A DNA stretch of 21,551 nucleotides from Clostridia bacterium (lineage in GTDB: Bacteria; Bacillota; Clostridia; TANB77; CAG-508). The notes under the pieces are model-generated. The model saw nothing but the letters and a program-made list of their open reading frames with translations, had not been told where the DNA came from and did no database searches. The translations under genes and the position numbers were made by a program. The stretch lies in NCBI GenBank assembly GCA_900754285.1, contig CAAECB010000035.1, positions 1 to 21,551 of the forward strand, in the 5' to 3' direction. This document shows positions 7,251-16,091 of the stretch, one piece after another. How positions within the stretch are numbered: position 1 is the first letter of the stretch; each line of letters begins with the position of its first letter.

Positions 7251-9629
7251 ATGGATGTTATAGGATATAAACAAAATGTAGATTTTCCTCAACAGAAAGT
7301 TTCTGCTGCTGAAAAAGCTAAACCTGAATGGTATGCTAATTGTTGTGATTATGTTATATCTTCTGGACTTAATTGTATTGATACAAAAGATATAGAAGAT
7401 AAATATAATTTTTTAAAAGAAAATATATCAGAAAATGATTATAAAAAGATATTAAATCCTTATAATGTTAAAGAAGAAAAGTATAAAAGATTTCCAGCAA
7501 CAATGAGAAATTATGATATTACTAGTGGTATCATAAGAAGATATGTTGGAGAATATATACAAAATGCTCATGATTTTATTGTTAGTGCTAATAATCCCGA
7601 AGTTGTATTGGCAAGAAATGTAAAGTTAAATCAAGAATTGACAATGCTTGTGCAACAACAAATAGCACAGAGAATACAACAAGAGTTGCAATCATTTATA
7701 CAACAAGGTGGCAATCCAGAAGAATTTAATCCTCAACAAGCTATAGATATTGATAAATTTATAGAAGATTTTAATGAGAATTATATTGATGATATATCAG
7801 CACAAGGACAAGCCATATTAGATGTTATAGATGATTTGACAGATAGTGTTGCTTTATATGCTAGAGCATATTTTGAATGGGTTACATTTGGTAGCTTTTA
7901 TACATATACAGAAGTAAAAGGAAATACAATTCATAAACGAGTTGTTTCAAATAGAGATGCTTTTCCTACTCCAAATGATAATCAATTAGTTGAAGATTTT
8001 GATATGTTTGCTGAAAGACGAAAGATGTCATTACAGCAGATAATGGACGAATATTCAGAAGATTTATCAGATAAAGAAAAAGAATATCTTGTATCATATT
8101 ATAAAAACGGTAATCGTGGTGGAGAATATGATAATACATGGTATTGGAATAATTATAAGAAAACATTCCCTGATATATGTAAGAAGTTTAATGATACTGA
8201 AATTAAACAAGTTCCTATAATGACTAGAGATTTAAATCAAGGTCTTATAGATGTTTGGAAAACTGTTTGGAAAGGAGAAGTTAAAAAAGGCATTCTTACT
8301 TATCAAAATAATGGTTTAATTACAACCAGAATTGTTGATGAAACTTATAAGTTAAATAAAGCTATTGGAGATATTTCTATTGAATGGTATTGGGATACAC
8401 AAGTTTATGAATGTGATAGAATTGGAGGTAGACATAATTCAATTTATCCTTTTAAAGCTAGACCAATAGATTATAATAGAAATGGTAAACTTCCTTATAA
8501 TGGTTTAATGGAACTTCTTCCTGGTTATGGTAAATTTAGTATTATTGATATTATTAAGCCATATCAGATATTTGGAAATATTGTTGCTTATCATAGAGAA
8601 ATGGCTATTGCTAAAAACAAACTTAATGTTCTTATGATAGCTAAGTCGTTATTAGGTACTAAACCTGATGATACAATTTATAAGATGGCGGCAGATGGAG
8701 TTCTTTATATAGATGATGAAGATGACCAAGGGATGTTAAAAGCTCAACAAGTAAGAATGCTTGAAACTAGACAAAATGATTATATTACTCAATTAGGACA
8801 ACTGTTACAAGAGAATGAACAGATGGCTATGATGAAAGTAGATATGACACCTCAACGATATGGTGCTATTGCTAATAGTGCTGGTAAAGGTGTTACAGAA
8901 GAAGCTGTCATTCGTGGTAGCATGGGTAGTGTTATCGTTGAGTTTATGTTTGATTGGGCTAGGGAACATGACTATGCTAGAGATTTAGATTATACTAAAC
9001 TTGCATGGATAGATGGTCTTAATACATCATATAAAGATAAGAATACAGGAAGTATTAAATATTTAAGTCTTGATGTTAATTCTCATATTTATGCGGATTA
9101 TGTAATTAAAGCAAAGTTGTCTGTTAAAGAAAGAGAGAAATTAAATCAATATAAACAATTTGCTTTTAGTGCTGCTCAAAATGGAGATATGAGTATGGCT
9201 GTTGCTGCTATTGAAGGTGATAATTGTGCTGAGATTAAACGTCTTATAGATAGATTACAAGATGCAAAAACTAAGCATGAAGAAACAATGAAACAAATGG
9301 AACAGCAGATGGAACAAATGAAACAACAGAATGAACTAGCAAAGATACAAGCTAAAGGAGAACAAGATAGAGAAACTTTAGCGTTAGAGAAGTATCTTGA
9401 TAGTGAAATAGAGAGTTTGAAAGCTATGCTTAGTTCTGATGATGCTTCATTCCCTACGGGCAAGCTAGATGAAATAAAAGAATCTATTGAAAGAGAAAAG
9501 CTAAATATTGAGAGAGAAAAAAATAGAACTGAAGCTGCTCTTAAAAATAGAGAAATTAATGCTAAAATTCTTGATAGTAATAATAAACTTAAAATTGCTA
9601 AGACTAATAAAAATAGACATGATAAATAA
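7251..9629 (+). CDS. Portal protein
   Basis: The dodecameric portal forms the DNA entry and exit ring at one capsid vertex. I identify it from its position right after the large terminase, its size (792 residues) and its composition. It has an aromatic-rich N-terminal core with a Gln-rich insertion (about 125-160). A mixed central region contains a typical portal-like stretch (IIKPYQIFGNIVAYHREMAIAKNK, about 437-460, then MTPQRYGAIANSAGKG). A long charged C-terminal helix runs from about 670 to 790 (many Lys, Glu and Gln). The size resembles portals of crAss-like phages. Residues SFPTGKL near 732-738 are encoded by a copy of the GC-rich motif and break the C-terminal coiled coil. A strong terminator follows the gene. 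Confidence 0.85.
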   Translation: MDVIGYKQNVDFPQQKVSAAEKAKPEWYANCCDYVISSGLNCIDTKDIEDKYNFLKENISENDYKKILNPYNVKEEKYKRFPATMRNYDITSGIIRRYVGEYIQNAHDFIVSANNPEVVLARNVKLNQELTMLVQQQIAQRIQQELQSFIQQGGNPEEFNPQQAIDIDKFIEDFNENYIDDISAQGQAILDVIDDLTDSVALYARAYFEWVTFGSFYTYTEVKGNTIHKRVVSNRDAFPTPNDNQLVEDFDMFAERRKMSLQQIMDEYSEDLSDKEKEYLVSYYKNGNRGGEYDNTWYWNNYKKTFPDICKKFNDTEIKQVPIMTRDLNQGLIDVWKTVWKGEVKKGILTYQNNGLITTRIVDETYKLNKAIGDISIEWYWDTQVYECDRIGGRHNSIYPFKARPIDYNRNGKLPYNGLMELLPGYGKFSIIDIIKPYQIFGNIVAYHREMAIAKNKLNVLMIAKSLLGTKPDDTIYKMAADGVLYIDDEDDQGMLKAQQVRMLETRQNDYITQLGQLLQENEQMAMMKVDMTPQRYGAIANSAGKGVTEEAVIRGSMGSVIVEFMFDWAREHDYARDLDYTKLAWIDGLNTSYKDKNTGSIKYLSLDVNSHIYADYVIKAKLSVKEREKLNQYKQFAFSAAQNGDMSMAVAAIEGDNCAEIKRLIDRLQDAKTKHEETMKQMEQQMEQMKQQNELAKIQAKGEQDRETLALEKYLDSEIESLKAMLSSDDASFPTGKLDEIKESIEREKLNIEREKNRTEAALKNREINAKILDSNNKLKIAKTNKNRHDK
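9448..9467 (+). repeat. Dispersed GC-rich motif, copy 4 (in portal gene)
   Basis: A full-length copy, CATTCCCTACGGGCAAGCTA, in the same reading frame as copy 3 (Phe-Pro-Thr-Gly-Lys-Leu). It lies in a Ser/Asp-rich break between two helical stretches of the portal C-terminus. Confidence 0.9.
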
Positions 9630-9662
9630 ACCGAAAGACGTATTGCTATAAATGTTAATGAT

Positions 9663-9708
9663 AAGTCTGATGTTATTCGTGATGAATGATGTCAGACTTT
9701 ATTTTTTT
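9663..9708 (+). terminator. Intrinsic terminator after portal gene
   Basis: A 16-bp stem pairs 9663-9678 with 9684-9699 around the loop GTGAT. Eight outer pairs (AAGTCTGA/TCAGACTT) are perfect. All three imperfect inner pairs are G-U wobbles in + strand RNA, which would be mismatches in the opposite strand's RNA. It is followed by a U-rich run (TTATTTTTTT). This fits termination or processing of the terminase-portal transcript. Confidence 0.85.
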
Positions 9709-9880
9709 CCTGAATTTTGACCGATTTTCAGGCTCTCTGCCAGCACTTTACATAATTTCGGATATATTGTTCAGCCACTGCAAATAAATCGCTCTGACAC
9801 AAAGGAAAGTGGCTCATTTTGCCTCATTTGAAACATTTTGCACCAATGATAACAAATTGTTAGTAATGGGCTTATAGATA
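9709..9880. other. GC-richer noncoding island between portal and scaffold genes
   Basis: No gene is supported on either strand. From 9731 to 9830, 42 of 100 bases are G or C, well above the surrounding coding sequence (18 of 60 in one portal line I counted). A 6-bp inverted repeat (CCTGAA 9709-9714, TTCAGG 9727-9732) and a repeated CTCATTT word near 9813-9828 are present. The island lies between a terminator and a promoter-like element. It could be a regulatory leader, a small RNA or a packaging or protein-binding site; nothing visible decides this. Confidence 0.5.
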
Positions 9881-9883
9881 TAG

Positions 9884-9915
9884 ATTGCTGATATAATTGA
9901 AGGTACATATATTTG
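9884..9915 (+). promoter_or_regulatory. Bacteroidota-type promoter before the capsid genes
   Basis: TATATTTG at 9908-9915 fits the Bacteroidota primary sigma -7 box TAnnTTTG. ATTG at 9884-9887 lies 20 bases upstream and is one base off the -33 box TTTG. The position, about 26 bases before the ATG at 9941 and after a terminator, suits a late promoter for the scaffold-capsid operon. In AT-rich DNA such matches can arise by chance, so this is tentative. Confidence 0.45.
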
Positions 9916-9940
9916 TTTTCATAATAATAATTAAACGTAT

Positions 9941-11200
9941 ATGAATATGGGATTACAATTTGGTTTTGAAGGACAAAAAAGTGCTGCTGCTGCACAAGAA
10001 ACAAAAGTTGATGTTAATACAGGAGAAGAAACTAAAGTTGATAACAATGGTGAAGAAGTTGCTACTTTAGATAACAATGGCAATCCTGGTGAACAAACTC
10101 CTCCAGCAGATAATAATAGAGAAGGTGATAATGACAATTTAGAAGTTGGAGCTGTTGTTAGTTTAGGTGAAGATAATTATACTGTTAATGAGAAAGGTGA
10201 TTTAGTTGATAAAGATGGAAACATTTTTAAAGAAGCTAAAGATGTAAAGGCTTTTCTTGAAGAATATGAAGTTACTGAAAAAGATGAAACTCCAGTATTT
10301 GATATTAATGGTATGATTGAAGCTGTCGGAACAAAAATTACAGATGAAGATGGCGAAGATGTAGTTTTTGAAAATACACCAGAAGGGGCTGCTGCTTATG
10401 TTAATGAAGTTCTTGAATTAAAGAAAGAAGAATTTGCTAAAGCTGGTGTTGAAGCATTGATTGAGAAATATCCTATTGTAAATGATTTCCTTAATTATTA
10501 TATTGCAAATGGTAATTCTTATGAAGGATTTGGACAAAATAAAGATAGAAGTTCTATCGTAATTGATGAAAATAATGAAGCACAGCAAGAAGTTATTATT
10601 CGTGAGGCTTGGAAAGAAAGTAAACGAGCTGGTAATGTTGATGCTTACATTAAATATCTTAAAGATAGTAATCAATTAAAAGATGTTGCTCAATCTGAAT
10701 TAGAAGGATTGCAAGAATATGATAGACGAGTTAAAGAACAAATTGCTAAAGAAGCACAAGAAAGAATAGTAAAAGAGCAACAAGAACAAGAGCAATATTG
10801 GGGAATGGTCAAAGAAATAATTGACAATAAACAAATTGCTGGTTACAAACTTCCAGAAGTGATTATGCTCAATAAAGATGGTAAACAAGTTACTGCTTCT
10901 TTGAATGACTTCTATAATTATGTTTATCAAGTTGATGATAAAGGTATTAGTAGATACGAATATTCTTTAATGAATAAGACGCCGAAAGAAAGATGTGAAA
11001 GACAACTTCTTGAAGCTTATTTAGATTTTACTGGTAATGATTATACTAGTCTTATTAATTTAGCAATGGCTGAAGAAAAGAAGAAACAATTAGTATTAAC
11101 TTCTGCAAATAAAAAGAATAAAGTAACTATTATCAAACCAAAGAGAGAAGAAACAAAAACTGCTGGTTCTACTGCAAATAAGATAGCTAGTAGTTATTAA
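9941..11200 (+). CDS. Acidic scaffold-like protein preceding the capsid gene
   Basis: A strongly acidic, Glu/Asp/Asn/Lys-rich protein of 419 residues. The first 70 residues are low-complexity and likely disordered (KVDVNTGEETKVDNNGEE). A long helical region at about 235-290 (KEAQERIVKEQQEQEQYW) is probably coiled coil. It sits between portal and capsid, the usual place for a scaffolding or head-maturation protein. It lacks a protease motif that I can see. The start could be the ATG at 9941 or at 9947. The latter gives MGLQFGF, nearly identical to the start of the gene at 12720. It ends TAATG, sharing a base with a possible start of the next frame. Confidence 0.6.
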   Translation: MNMGLQFGFEGQKSAAAAQETKVDVNTGEETKVDNNGEEVATLDNNGNPGEQTPPADNNREGDNDNLEVGAVVSLGEDNYTVNEKGDLVDKDGNIFKEAKDVKAFLEEYEVTEKDETPVFDINGMIEAVGTKITDEDGEDVVFENTPEGAAAYVNEVLELKKEEFAKAGVEALIEKYPIVNDFLNYYIANGNSYEGFGQNKDRSSIVIDENNEAQQEVIIREAWKESKRAGNVDAYIKYLKDSNQLKDVAQSELEGLQEYDRRVKEQIAKEAQERIVKEQQEQEQYWGMVKEIIDNKQIAGYKLPEVIMLNKDGKQVTASLNDFYNYVYQVDDKGISRYEYSLMNKTPKERCERQLLEAYLDFTGNDYTSLINLAMAEEKKKQLVLTSANKKNKVTIIKPKREETKTAGSTANKIASSY

Positions 11201-11226
11201 TGTTTAATTTAAAATTATTTTTACTT

Positions 11227-12699
11227 ATGTACACGATGCGAAAATTGAGTACAGGTAGATATGATGATAGAGGTTATTCTAATGAAGAATCTATCGCTAA
11301 TCTACAGCTTACTCGACCTGTTGAATTAAATGCTTTCCTTACTTATAACTATGGTATGGATAGTGATAGATTTCCTCTTAGTTTTATGACAGAAGGACAA
11401 GGCAGTAGAGGTATTACTACTTGTAAGACTGTTCAGTGGACTTGGAAAACTATGGGAAGAATGAAGTTTACTGATTATGTAACTTATTTTAATAGTGGTA
11501 ATACTAAACCTGGTATTGGTGGTACTGAATTTGAAGTTCATTTTGCTTCTCATTGGTTTATTGAACAATATGGTTTGCTTGCACCTGATGGTATTACACA
11601 AGTTCGTATTCAGAAAGATTGTGGACAGAGTGCTTATGGATATAAATATATTCTTGTTTGTACTAATCCTGACCCTAATTTCTTTATCGACCCAGACCTT
11701 TTAGCTAAAGGTAAATATTGGAGTTTAACTGCTCCTACTGTTAGTGAAAGTTATTCTAAAGGTAATAGAAGTAATTCTATGGGACCTGGTGAAATGACTT
11801 CACAATTGGAATTCTTTAGATATAGTAAAGAAATTGCTGGTAATCTTGCTAATACTGTTACTCAGTATGAATTTATTGATGAAAATGGTGCTAGTAATAA
11901 ACTTTGGATTAATGAAGAAATGCGCCAGTTCAATCTGAATATGCGTGTAATGAACGAAGAAAGATTGTGGTTGCATGAATATAATAGATTGCCTGATGGT
12001 ACGGTTAAACTTATTGATAGAGATAATGGTAAACCTATTTATCAGACTGCTGGTATGTTAGAAATTTGTCGTGAAAGTAACTATGATACTTACGGTGAAT
12101 ATTTGACATTGAATAAACTTGAAAGAACTATCGGCGATGTTTTGAATAAAGATACTGATGATGGAACAATGGATGTTGTTCTTATGGGTGGTAAAGGATT
12201 TATTCAGGATTTCCAGTTAGCTGTTGAAAATGATGCAAGAGCTAAAGGTTTTGTTACTCCTCTTGGAGAAAAGAAAATCATGGATAACGGCGATGGTCTT
12301 GCTTATGGTAAATACTTTAATCAGTATAAGACACCAGATGGTCATACTATTACAGTTAAACATTGTGCTTTCTTTGACCATGGTACTCCAGCAGAAGCTG
12401 CTAAACAGAATGGTATGATTCATCCTCGTACAGGACTTCCTATTACTTCACATCAGGCTTGTCTTATTGATATGTCTAGTTATAAAGGTGTGCAGAATGT
12501 TCGTATTGTTAAACAAGCTGGACAAGAATATATGGCTAAAGTTATTGAAGGTATGACACCGATTCCTGCGTCTTGGGGTATTCCTTCTACTGGTCATGCA
12601 GCTACAGATGTTGATATGGCTCGTTATGAAATTAAAGGTTCAATGGGACTGCAAGTTAATAATGCAACTAAGATGTTCTTGTTGAAGTGTGTATTGTAA
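11227..12699 (+). CDS. Putative major capsid protein
   Basis: About 490 residues when started at the ATG 11227 (MYTMRKLSTGRYDDRG). An upstream ATG at 11200 would add an unlikely hydrophobic MFNLKLFLL, and an ATG at 11236 is also possible. The protein is evenly mixed alpha/beta and soluble, with few charged clusters and many Gly, Asn and Asp. It ends in a strand-like region (ARYEIKGSMGLQVNNATKMFLLKCVL). The size, position after portal and scaffold-like genes, and codon use richer in C-ending and CAG codons than its neighbours all suit the most abundant virion protein. I expect an HK97-type fold, as in crAss-like phages, but no single motif proves it. Confidence 0.75.
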   Translation: MYTMRKLSTGRYDDRGYSNEESIANLQLTRPVELNAFLTYNYGMDSDRFPLSFMTEGQGSRGITTCKTVQWTWKTMGRMKFTDYVTYFNSGNTKPGIGGTEFEVHFASHWFIEQYGLLAPDGITQVRIQKDCGQSAYGYKYILVCTNPDPNFFIDPDLLAKGKYWSLTAPTVSESYSKGNRSNSMGPGEMTSQLEFFRYSKEIAGNLANTVTQYEFIDENGASNKLWINEEMRQFNLNMRVMNEERLWLHEYNRLPDGTVKLIDRDNGKPIYQTAGMLEICRESNYDTYGEYLTLNKLERTIGDVLNKDTDDGTMDVVLMGGKGFIQDFQLAVENDARAKGFVTPLGEKKIMDNGDGLAYGKYFNQYKTPDGHTITVKHCAFFDHGTPAEAAKQNGMIHPRTGLPITSHQACLIDMSSYKGVQNVRIVKQAGQEYMAKVIEGMTPIPASWGIPSTGHAATDVDMARYEIKGSMGLQVNNATKMFLLKCVL

Positions 12700-12719
12700 T
12701 AATTTAAAATAATAGTATT

Positions 12720-13844
12720 ATGGGATTAGAATTTGGTATGACGAATGGTAATGCTAATAAAGCAGAAGTAGCAAAAGAAACCACAGAAGAAACTAGACAG
12801 AAATTTTCTAATAGTGAGGAACGAGAAGCGTTTCTTAGTAAAGAATATACAAATAAAAGAAGTGTTACTATTGCCTTAACAAACAATTATTCTTTCTATA
12901 GAAAAGCTAACGATAAAGTATTAGATGAACGTAATGAGTATATTGGTAGTTGTGTTCGTACTTCACGTACTTTAGCTAGTAACAAAGAAGAAATGAACGC
13001 TTACTTTCCAAATCTTATTGGAGTTTCTCCTAGTAATGAAAATTATATTACAAAAGTCAAAGAGTATTTGAATAATATTCAAGTAAAAGTAGATAAGTTA
13101 GGTGTTAAACTTAATACAAGTTTTGTTTATTATCAGTATCGACATTATCTTAAATATAAAGATGCTGAAGATAAAATTAATGCTGAATATGATGCAATAG
13201 ACAAGACAAATACTAAAGCTCTTAAAGAAGGACTTGAAAAGAAAATTACAGCTCTTAATGCTCTTGAAAGTGAACAATACAAATATGGTTATCCTGAAAA
13301 TATTGCTGATTATCTTTTATACAGACATTGTTTGTTATATAAAGATATAGCAAAAGAGCCAGCTTTAATTAATAACGATAAATCTATTCGTTTTTGGATT
13401 AAAGATGAAGCTAAAGAAGCTAAACTTCAAGAAGGATTGCGTATTGAACTTAACAAAGCTAAACGTAATTATGTTGGAATTTGTGATGATGATGATTACT
13501 TTAAAAATGTTTATGTTCAGTATTGTGTTATTAAAGGTATGCCAATTTCTGCATCTCTTGCTGAAAGTAAGATTACACAGCAGAATAATCTTGATAAATT
13601 TAGTCAAGAAGAACCTGTTAAATTTAATAAGATATGTTCGGATAAACAACTTGTTGTTAAGTCATTGATTGAACAACTTATTGAAAATGGAGTTCTTAAT
13701 AGGCATCCTTATTCACAAAATATTGTTGCTGCTGATAGCGGTGATTATATTGGAGCAAATATGAAAGAAGCTGTAATATGGTTTACTAATCCAGATAATG
13801 CTAATGCCGTTGAAGCATATAAGAATAAACTAAATTATATGTAA
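12720..13844 (+). CDS. Putative head-associated structural protein (374 aa)
   Basis: I do not recognise a family. The N-terminus MGLEFGMTNG matches that of the scaffold-like protein at both protein and DNA level (ATGGGATTA-C/G-AATTTGGT). Residues 15-45 are charged. The rest is rich in Lys, Tyr and Asn, with helical stretches (YHYLKYKDAEDKINAEYDAI-like region near 140-165; LKEGLEKKITALNALESEQ near 167-185). There is no signal or membrane segment. Position directly after the capsid gene suggests a head or connector component, or a protein packaged inside the head. Confidence 0.65.
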   Translation: MGLEFGMTNGNANKAEVAKETTEETRQKFSNSEEREAFLSKEYTNKRSVTIALTNNYSFYRKANDKVLDERNEYIGSCVRTSRTLASNKEEMNAYFPNLIGVSPSNENYITKVKEYLNNIQVKVDKLGVKLNTSFVYYQYRHYLKYKDAEDKINAEYDAIDKTNTKALKEGLEKKITALNALESEQYKYGYPENIADYLLYRHCLLYKDIAKEPALINNDKSIRFWIKDEAKEAKLQEGLRIELNKAKRNYVGICDDDDYFKNVYVQYCVIKGMPISASLAESKITQQNNLDKFSQEEPVKFNKICSDKQLVVKSLIEQLIENGVLNRHPYSQNIVAADSGDYIGANMKEAVIWFTNPDNANAVEAYKNKLNYM

Positions 13845-13845
13845 T

Positions 13846-14505
13846 ATGACAATAGAAGAGATGCACGTCATGTTTAGAGAGGTAGCACAACAGATGGGGT
13901 TACAGACTGTACGTGCTATCTTTTCTGAAAATATAGATATATGTCTTAATAATGCTATTAATGCAAAAGTCAGAAATTTGTTAGCTGAAAATATTGGTAA
14001 TATACCAACTAATAAAGCAAAACAAATAGGAGTATCTCCATTAAATAGTTTACGAACTTTGTATAAAGAAGGAATTATTGATGCAGATGATATTAATGGA
14101 GATGGTACTGAAATAAGTCCTTTTACATTTAATATTGATACGACTGAAATAATGTTGATAACAGGTTTCAAACTTTATTATGATACAAAACTTTATGAAT
14201 GTAGAATAATTGAGAATGAAGAATTGAGTGATACATTACGAGATTTTTGTAATAGAGCATCTAAGACATATCCTATAATTACTGCATTTGGTGCTGAAAA
14301 TGAAATAGATGTACAATTATATAATGGTGATGATAAGATAAAACCTAAACAAATAAAGTATAGTTATATCAAATTACCGAATACAGTTGTATATGATGAA
14401 GAATATGGAGATAACAATATAAATTGTGATTTACCAATATATCTTCATAATGATATAGTAAATGATGCAGTAAAATATTATTTATCTAGTATTGGTAAAA
14501 ATTAA
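13846..14505 (+). CDS. Putative head-tail connector or ring protein (219 aa)
   Basis: The N-terminal 65 residues are helical (TIEEMHVMFREVAQQMGLQTVRAIF, then IDICLNNAINAKVRNLLAENI). The C-terminal part is acidic and beta-rich. It ends with a helix that resembles an adaptor docking helix (YLHNDIVNDAVKYYLSSIGKN). Small helical-plus-beta proteins after the capsid gene are often portal adaptors or ring proteins in tailed phages, including crAss-like ones. The gene starts 1 base after the previous stop. The role is inferred from position and size, not from a recognised motif. Confidence 0.6.
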   Translation: MTIEEMHVMFREVAQQMGLQTVRAIFSENIDICLNNAINAKVRNLLAENIGNIPTNKAKQIGVSPLNSLRTLYKEGIIDADDINGDGTEISPFTFNIDTTEIMLITGFKLYYDTKLYECRIIENEELSDTLRDFCNRASKTYPIITAFGAENEIDVQLYNGDDKIKPKQIKYSYIKLPNTVVYDEEYGDNNINCDLPIYLHNDIVNDAVKYYLSSIGKN

Positions 14506-14517
14506 AATTGATAAGTT

Positions 14518-15384
14518 ATGAGACGATTTATTTTAGCTGATAAAACAGCAATGGCTAATTATCCTACTACTATTCCTTTGACTGCTGGACAAGTTGCATT
14601 TGCTGCTTTTAAAGATGATGATGCTGAAACAGATGACATAGGTTTAGTACTTGATACTGACGGTACTAAAATTAAAAAAGAAGGAGTTATTCTTTATCAC
14701 GATGGACAGAAGATGTGGAATATTCCTATTTATAAGAATAGCTTTAGTTATGTGAAAAGTGGTTATGCTGCTGGTACTGCATTTAATTGTGATGTAACAA
14801 TCCCTGCTCCTACAGCTGGTTTGACTTATACTATGATTCTTGTTAAGAAAGGCATGCCTTTTAATCATAGAAATAAATGGACAGGAACTTATTTAGCAAA
14901 AGATGGTGATACGGCTAATACAGTTGCAGCTTATTTGAGAAAATATTTTTCAGCTAATGCTGCCGAACTTGATATTAAGGTAACAGGTTCTGCAAGTCAG
15001 GTTATTATTACAGGTAATGATGAACGACAAGATTATGAAATTGTATTTGCTGATGATTTAGCTGGAACTGCTCAGACACCTACTCATGCTATTGCTCCAA
15101 CTAATGATGCTAAAGCTATTCAGGAAATGTGGTTGCAAGCTGCTGGAGATATGGGATATACAGATACATTTGATGATTTTATTTATCGTGGTCATTATCC
15201 TCTCAATCCTCTACGGGCAAGCAATACAGCTGATACAGGCTTTATTGTTTATACTCTTCAGTTTGCTGAACCTAGAACTACAAGAACTGTAGATACTGCC
15301 ATTAATCAAATTGTTCAAATTGCTTTACCGACAAGTACTTCAACAACTAAAATCGACGCTGTACTTACTGCTCTTGCCAAATAA
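14518..15384 (+). CDS. Putative major structural protein, tail-tube-like (288 aa)
   Basis: A beta-rich protein with high Ala, Thr and Gly content (TTIPLTAGQVAFAAF, TFNCDVTIPAPTAGLTYTMILV-like middle). The segment near 125-175 (GDTANTVAAYLRKYFSANAAELDIKVTGSASQVIITG) recalls the alpha-plus-beta unit of tail tube or sheath proteins. It ends with a Thr/Ser-rich tail and the helix TKIDAVLTALAK. The composition suggests an abundant virion protein, and a strong hairpin follows the gene. It could be a tail tube or a capsid decoration protein. Residues NPLRASN are encoded by a copy of the GC-rich motif, in a third reading frame relative to the other copies. Confidence 0.6.
   Translation: MRRFILADKTAMANYPTTIPLTAGQVAFAAFKDDDAETDDIGLVLDTDGTKIKKEGVILYHDGQKMWNIPIYKNSFSYVKSGYAAGTAFNCDVTIPAPTAGLTYTMILVKKGMPFNHRNKWTGTYLAKDGDTANTVAAYLRKYFSANAAELDIKVTGSASQVIITGNDERQDYEIVFADDLAGTAQTPTHAIAPTNDAKAIQEMWLQAAGDMGYTDTFDDFIYRGHYPLNPLRASNTADTGFIVYTLQFAEPRTTRTVDTAINQIVQIALPTSTSTTKIDAVLTALAK
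15205..15222 (+). repeat. Dispersed GC-rich motif, copy 5 (variant, in coding sequence)
   Basis: AATCCTCTACGGGCAAGC. The core CTACGGGCAAGC is intact. The left side has CCTC instead of CCC, as in copy 7. It is read as Asn-Pro-Leu-Arg-Ala-Ser. Confidence 0.85.
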
Positions 15385-15420
15385 CTTGATTGATTAGAGA
15401 TGTTAGCCGAATATTAATCA

Positions 15421-15470
15421 AAAAGGAGTTATTGATATTAATCTTATGATTAGTATTGGTAACTCCTTTT
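15421..15470 (+). terminator. Long hairpin terminator after the structural genes
   Basis: A 23-bp stem pairs 15421-15443 with 15448-15470 around the loop TTAT. The outer 11 pairs (AAAAGGAGTTA/TAACTCCTTTT) are perfect. The four imperfect pairs further in are all G-U wobbles in + strand RNA, so the structure is specific to rightward transcripts. It ends in a U-tract and is followed by more AT. It fits an intrinsic terminator or RNA-processing hairpin ending the head gene transcript. Confidence 0.8.
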
Positions 15471-15485
15471 ATTGTATATATTTTT

Positions 15486-16091
15486 ATGGATTTGATGAAT
15501 AGTGCTGTAGAACAAGGAATTTGGTCTGCTATTGTTGTTGGGATTTATCTTGTTATTGCAAAAGTGATTGATACTTATAAAGAAATTAAAAAACATAATA
15601 AAGAAGAAGAAGTCAAAAAACATCAAATAGTTATTAATCAAAAATTGATTGATAGCGTTGCAAATATTAGTGATTTTATTACATTAACTACAAAAAATAT
15701 AATAGGTAAAGATAAAGAAAGATGTGTAAATGCTATCAAACATTTATTTAAATCATCTGCTAATTCTATTATAAAATTTGGTACTGATACAATTATTGCA
15801 AATAATATTCAGATTAATAAAGTAAACATATTAAGTAATATTGAAGATATTGTTAATGCTGAATATTATAGTTTGTATAGTGCGTTAATGCTTTATCATA
15901 CTGATGCAAATCCAATTACTGATTATATAAAAGTAGATTGGAAAAATGAAATTAAAGATGTATTGATAAATATTATTTATAATGAAAATCTTAATAAAGA
16001 ACAAAAACTTTATAATATAAACAATAAGATAAATATTAAAATAAATGATTATAGTATTTATGTAACTAATAAATATTTAGAGAAATGTTAG
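15486..16091 (+). CDS. Membrane-anchored hypothetical protein (201 aa)
   Basis: The first ATG at 15486 gives MDLMNSAVEQGIWSAIVVGIYLVIAKVIDTYKEIKKH. This is one N-terminal transmembrane segment (about 10-28) followed by a highly charged Lys/Glu linker. A TTG at 15456 in the same frame lies inside the terminator stem and is an unlikely start. The rest is Asn/Ile/Lys-rich and helical with no motif I recognise. It follows the terminator and overlaps the next gene by 7 bases. It may be a late membrane or tail-associated protein; function unknown. Confidence 0.65.
   Translation: MDLMNSAVEQGIWSAIVVGIYLVIAKVIDTYKEIKKHNKEEEVKKHQIVINQKLIDSVANISDFITLTTKNIIGKDKERCVNAIKHLFKSSANSIIKFGTDTIIANNIQINKVNILSNIEDIVNAEYYSLYSALMLYHTDANPITDYIKVDWKNEIKDVLINIIYNENLNKEQKLYNINNKINIKINDYSIYVTNKYLEKC

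Noticed and set aside
9709..9880. A tRNA gene in the GC-richer island.
   Set aside because: I found no cloverleaf: no acceptor stem pair, no T-loop sequence GTTCRANNC, and only a 6-bp inverted repeat.
9771..10137. Open frames on the minus strand across the portal-scaffold gap and the scaffold start.
   Set aside because: Their predicted products are low-complexity or antisense to clear coding sequence, and all real genes run rightward. They are shadows.
13365..13668. Overlapping frames on both strands inside the post-capsid gene.
   Set aside because: They are Ile/Phe/Asn- or Leu/Lys-rich translations typical of out-of-frame AT-rich coding sequence, lying wholly inside a good gene.
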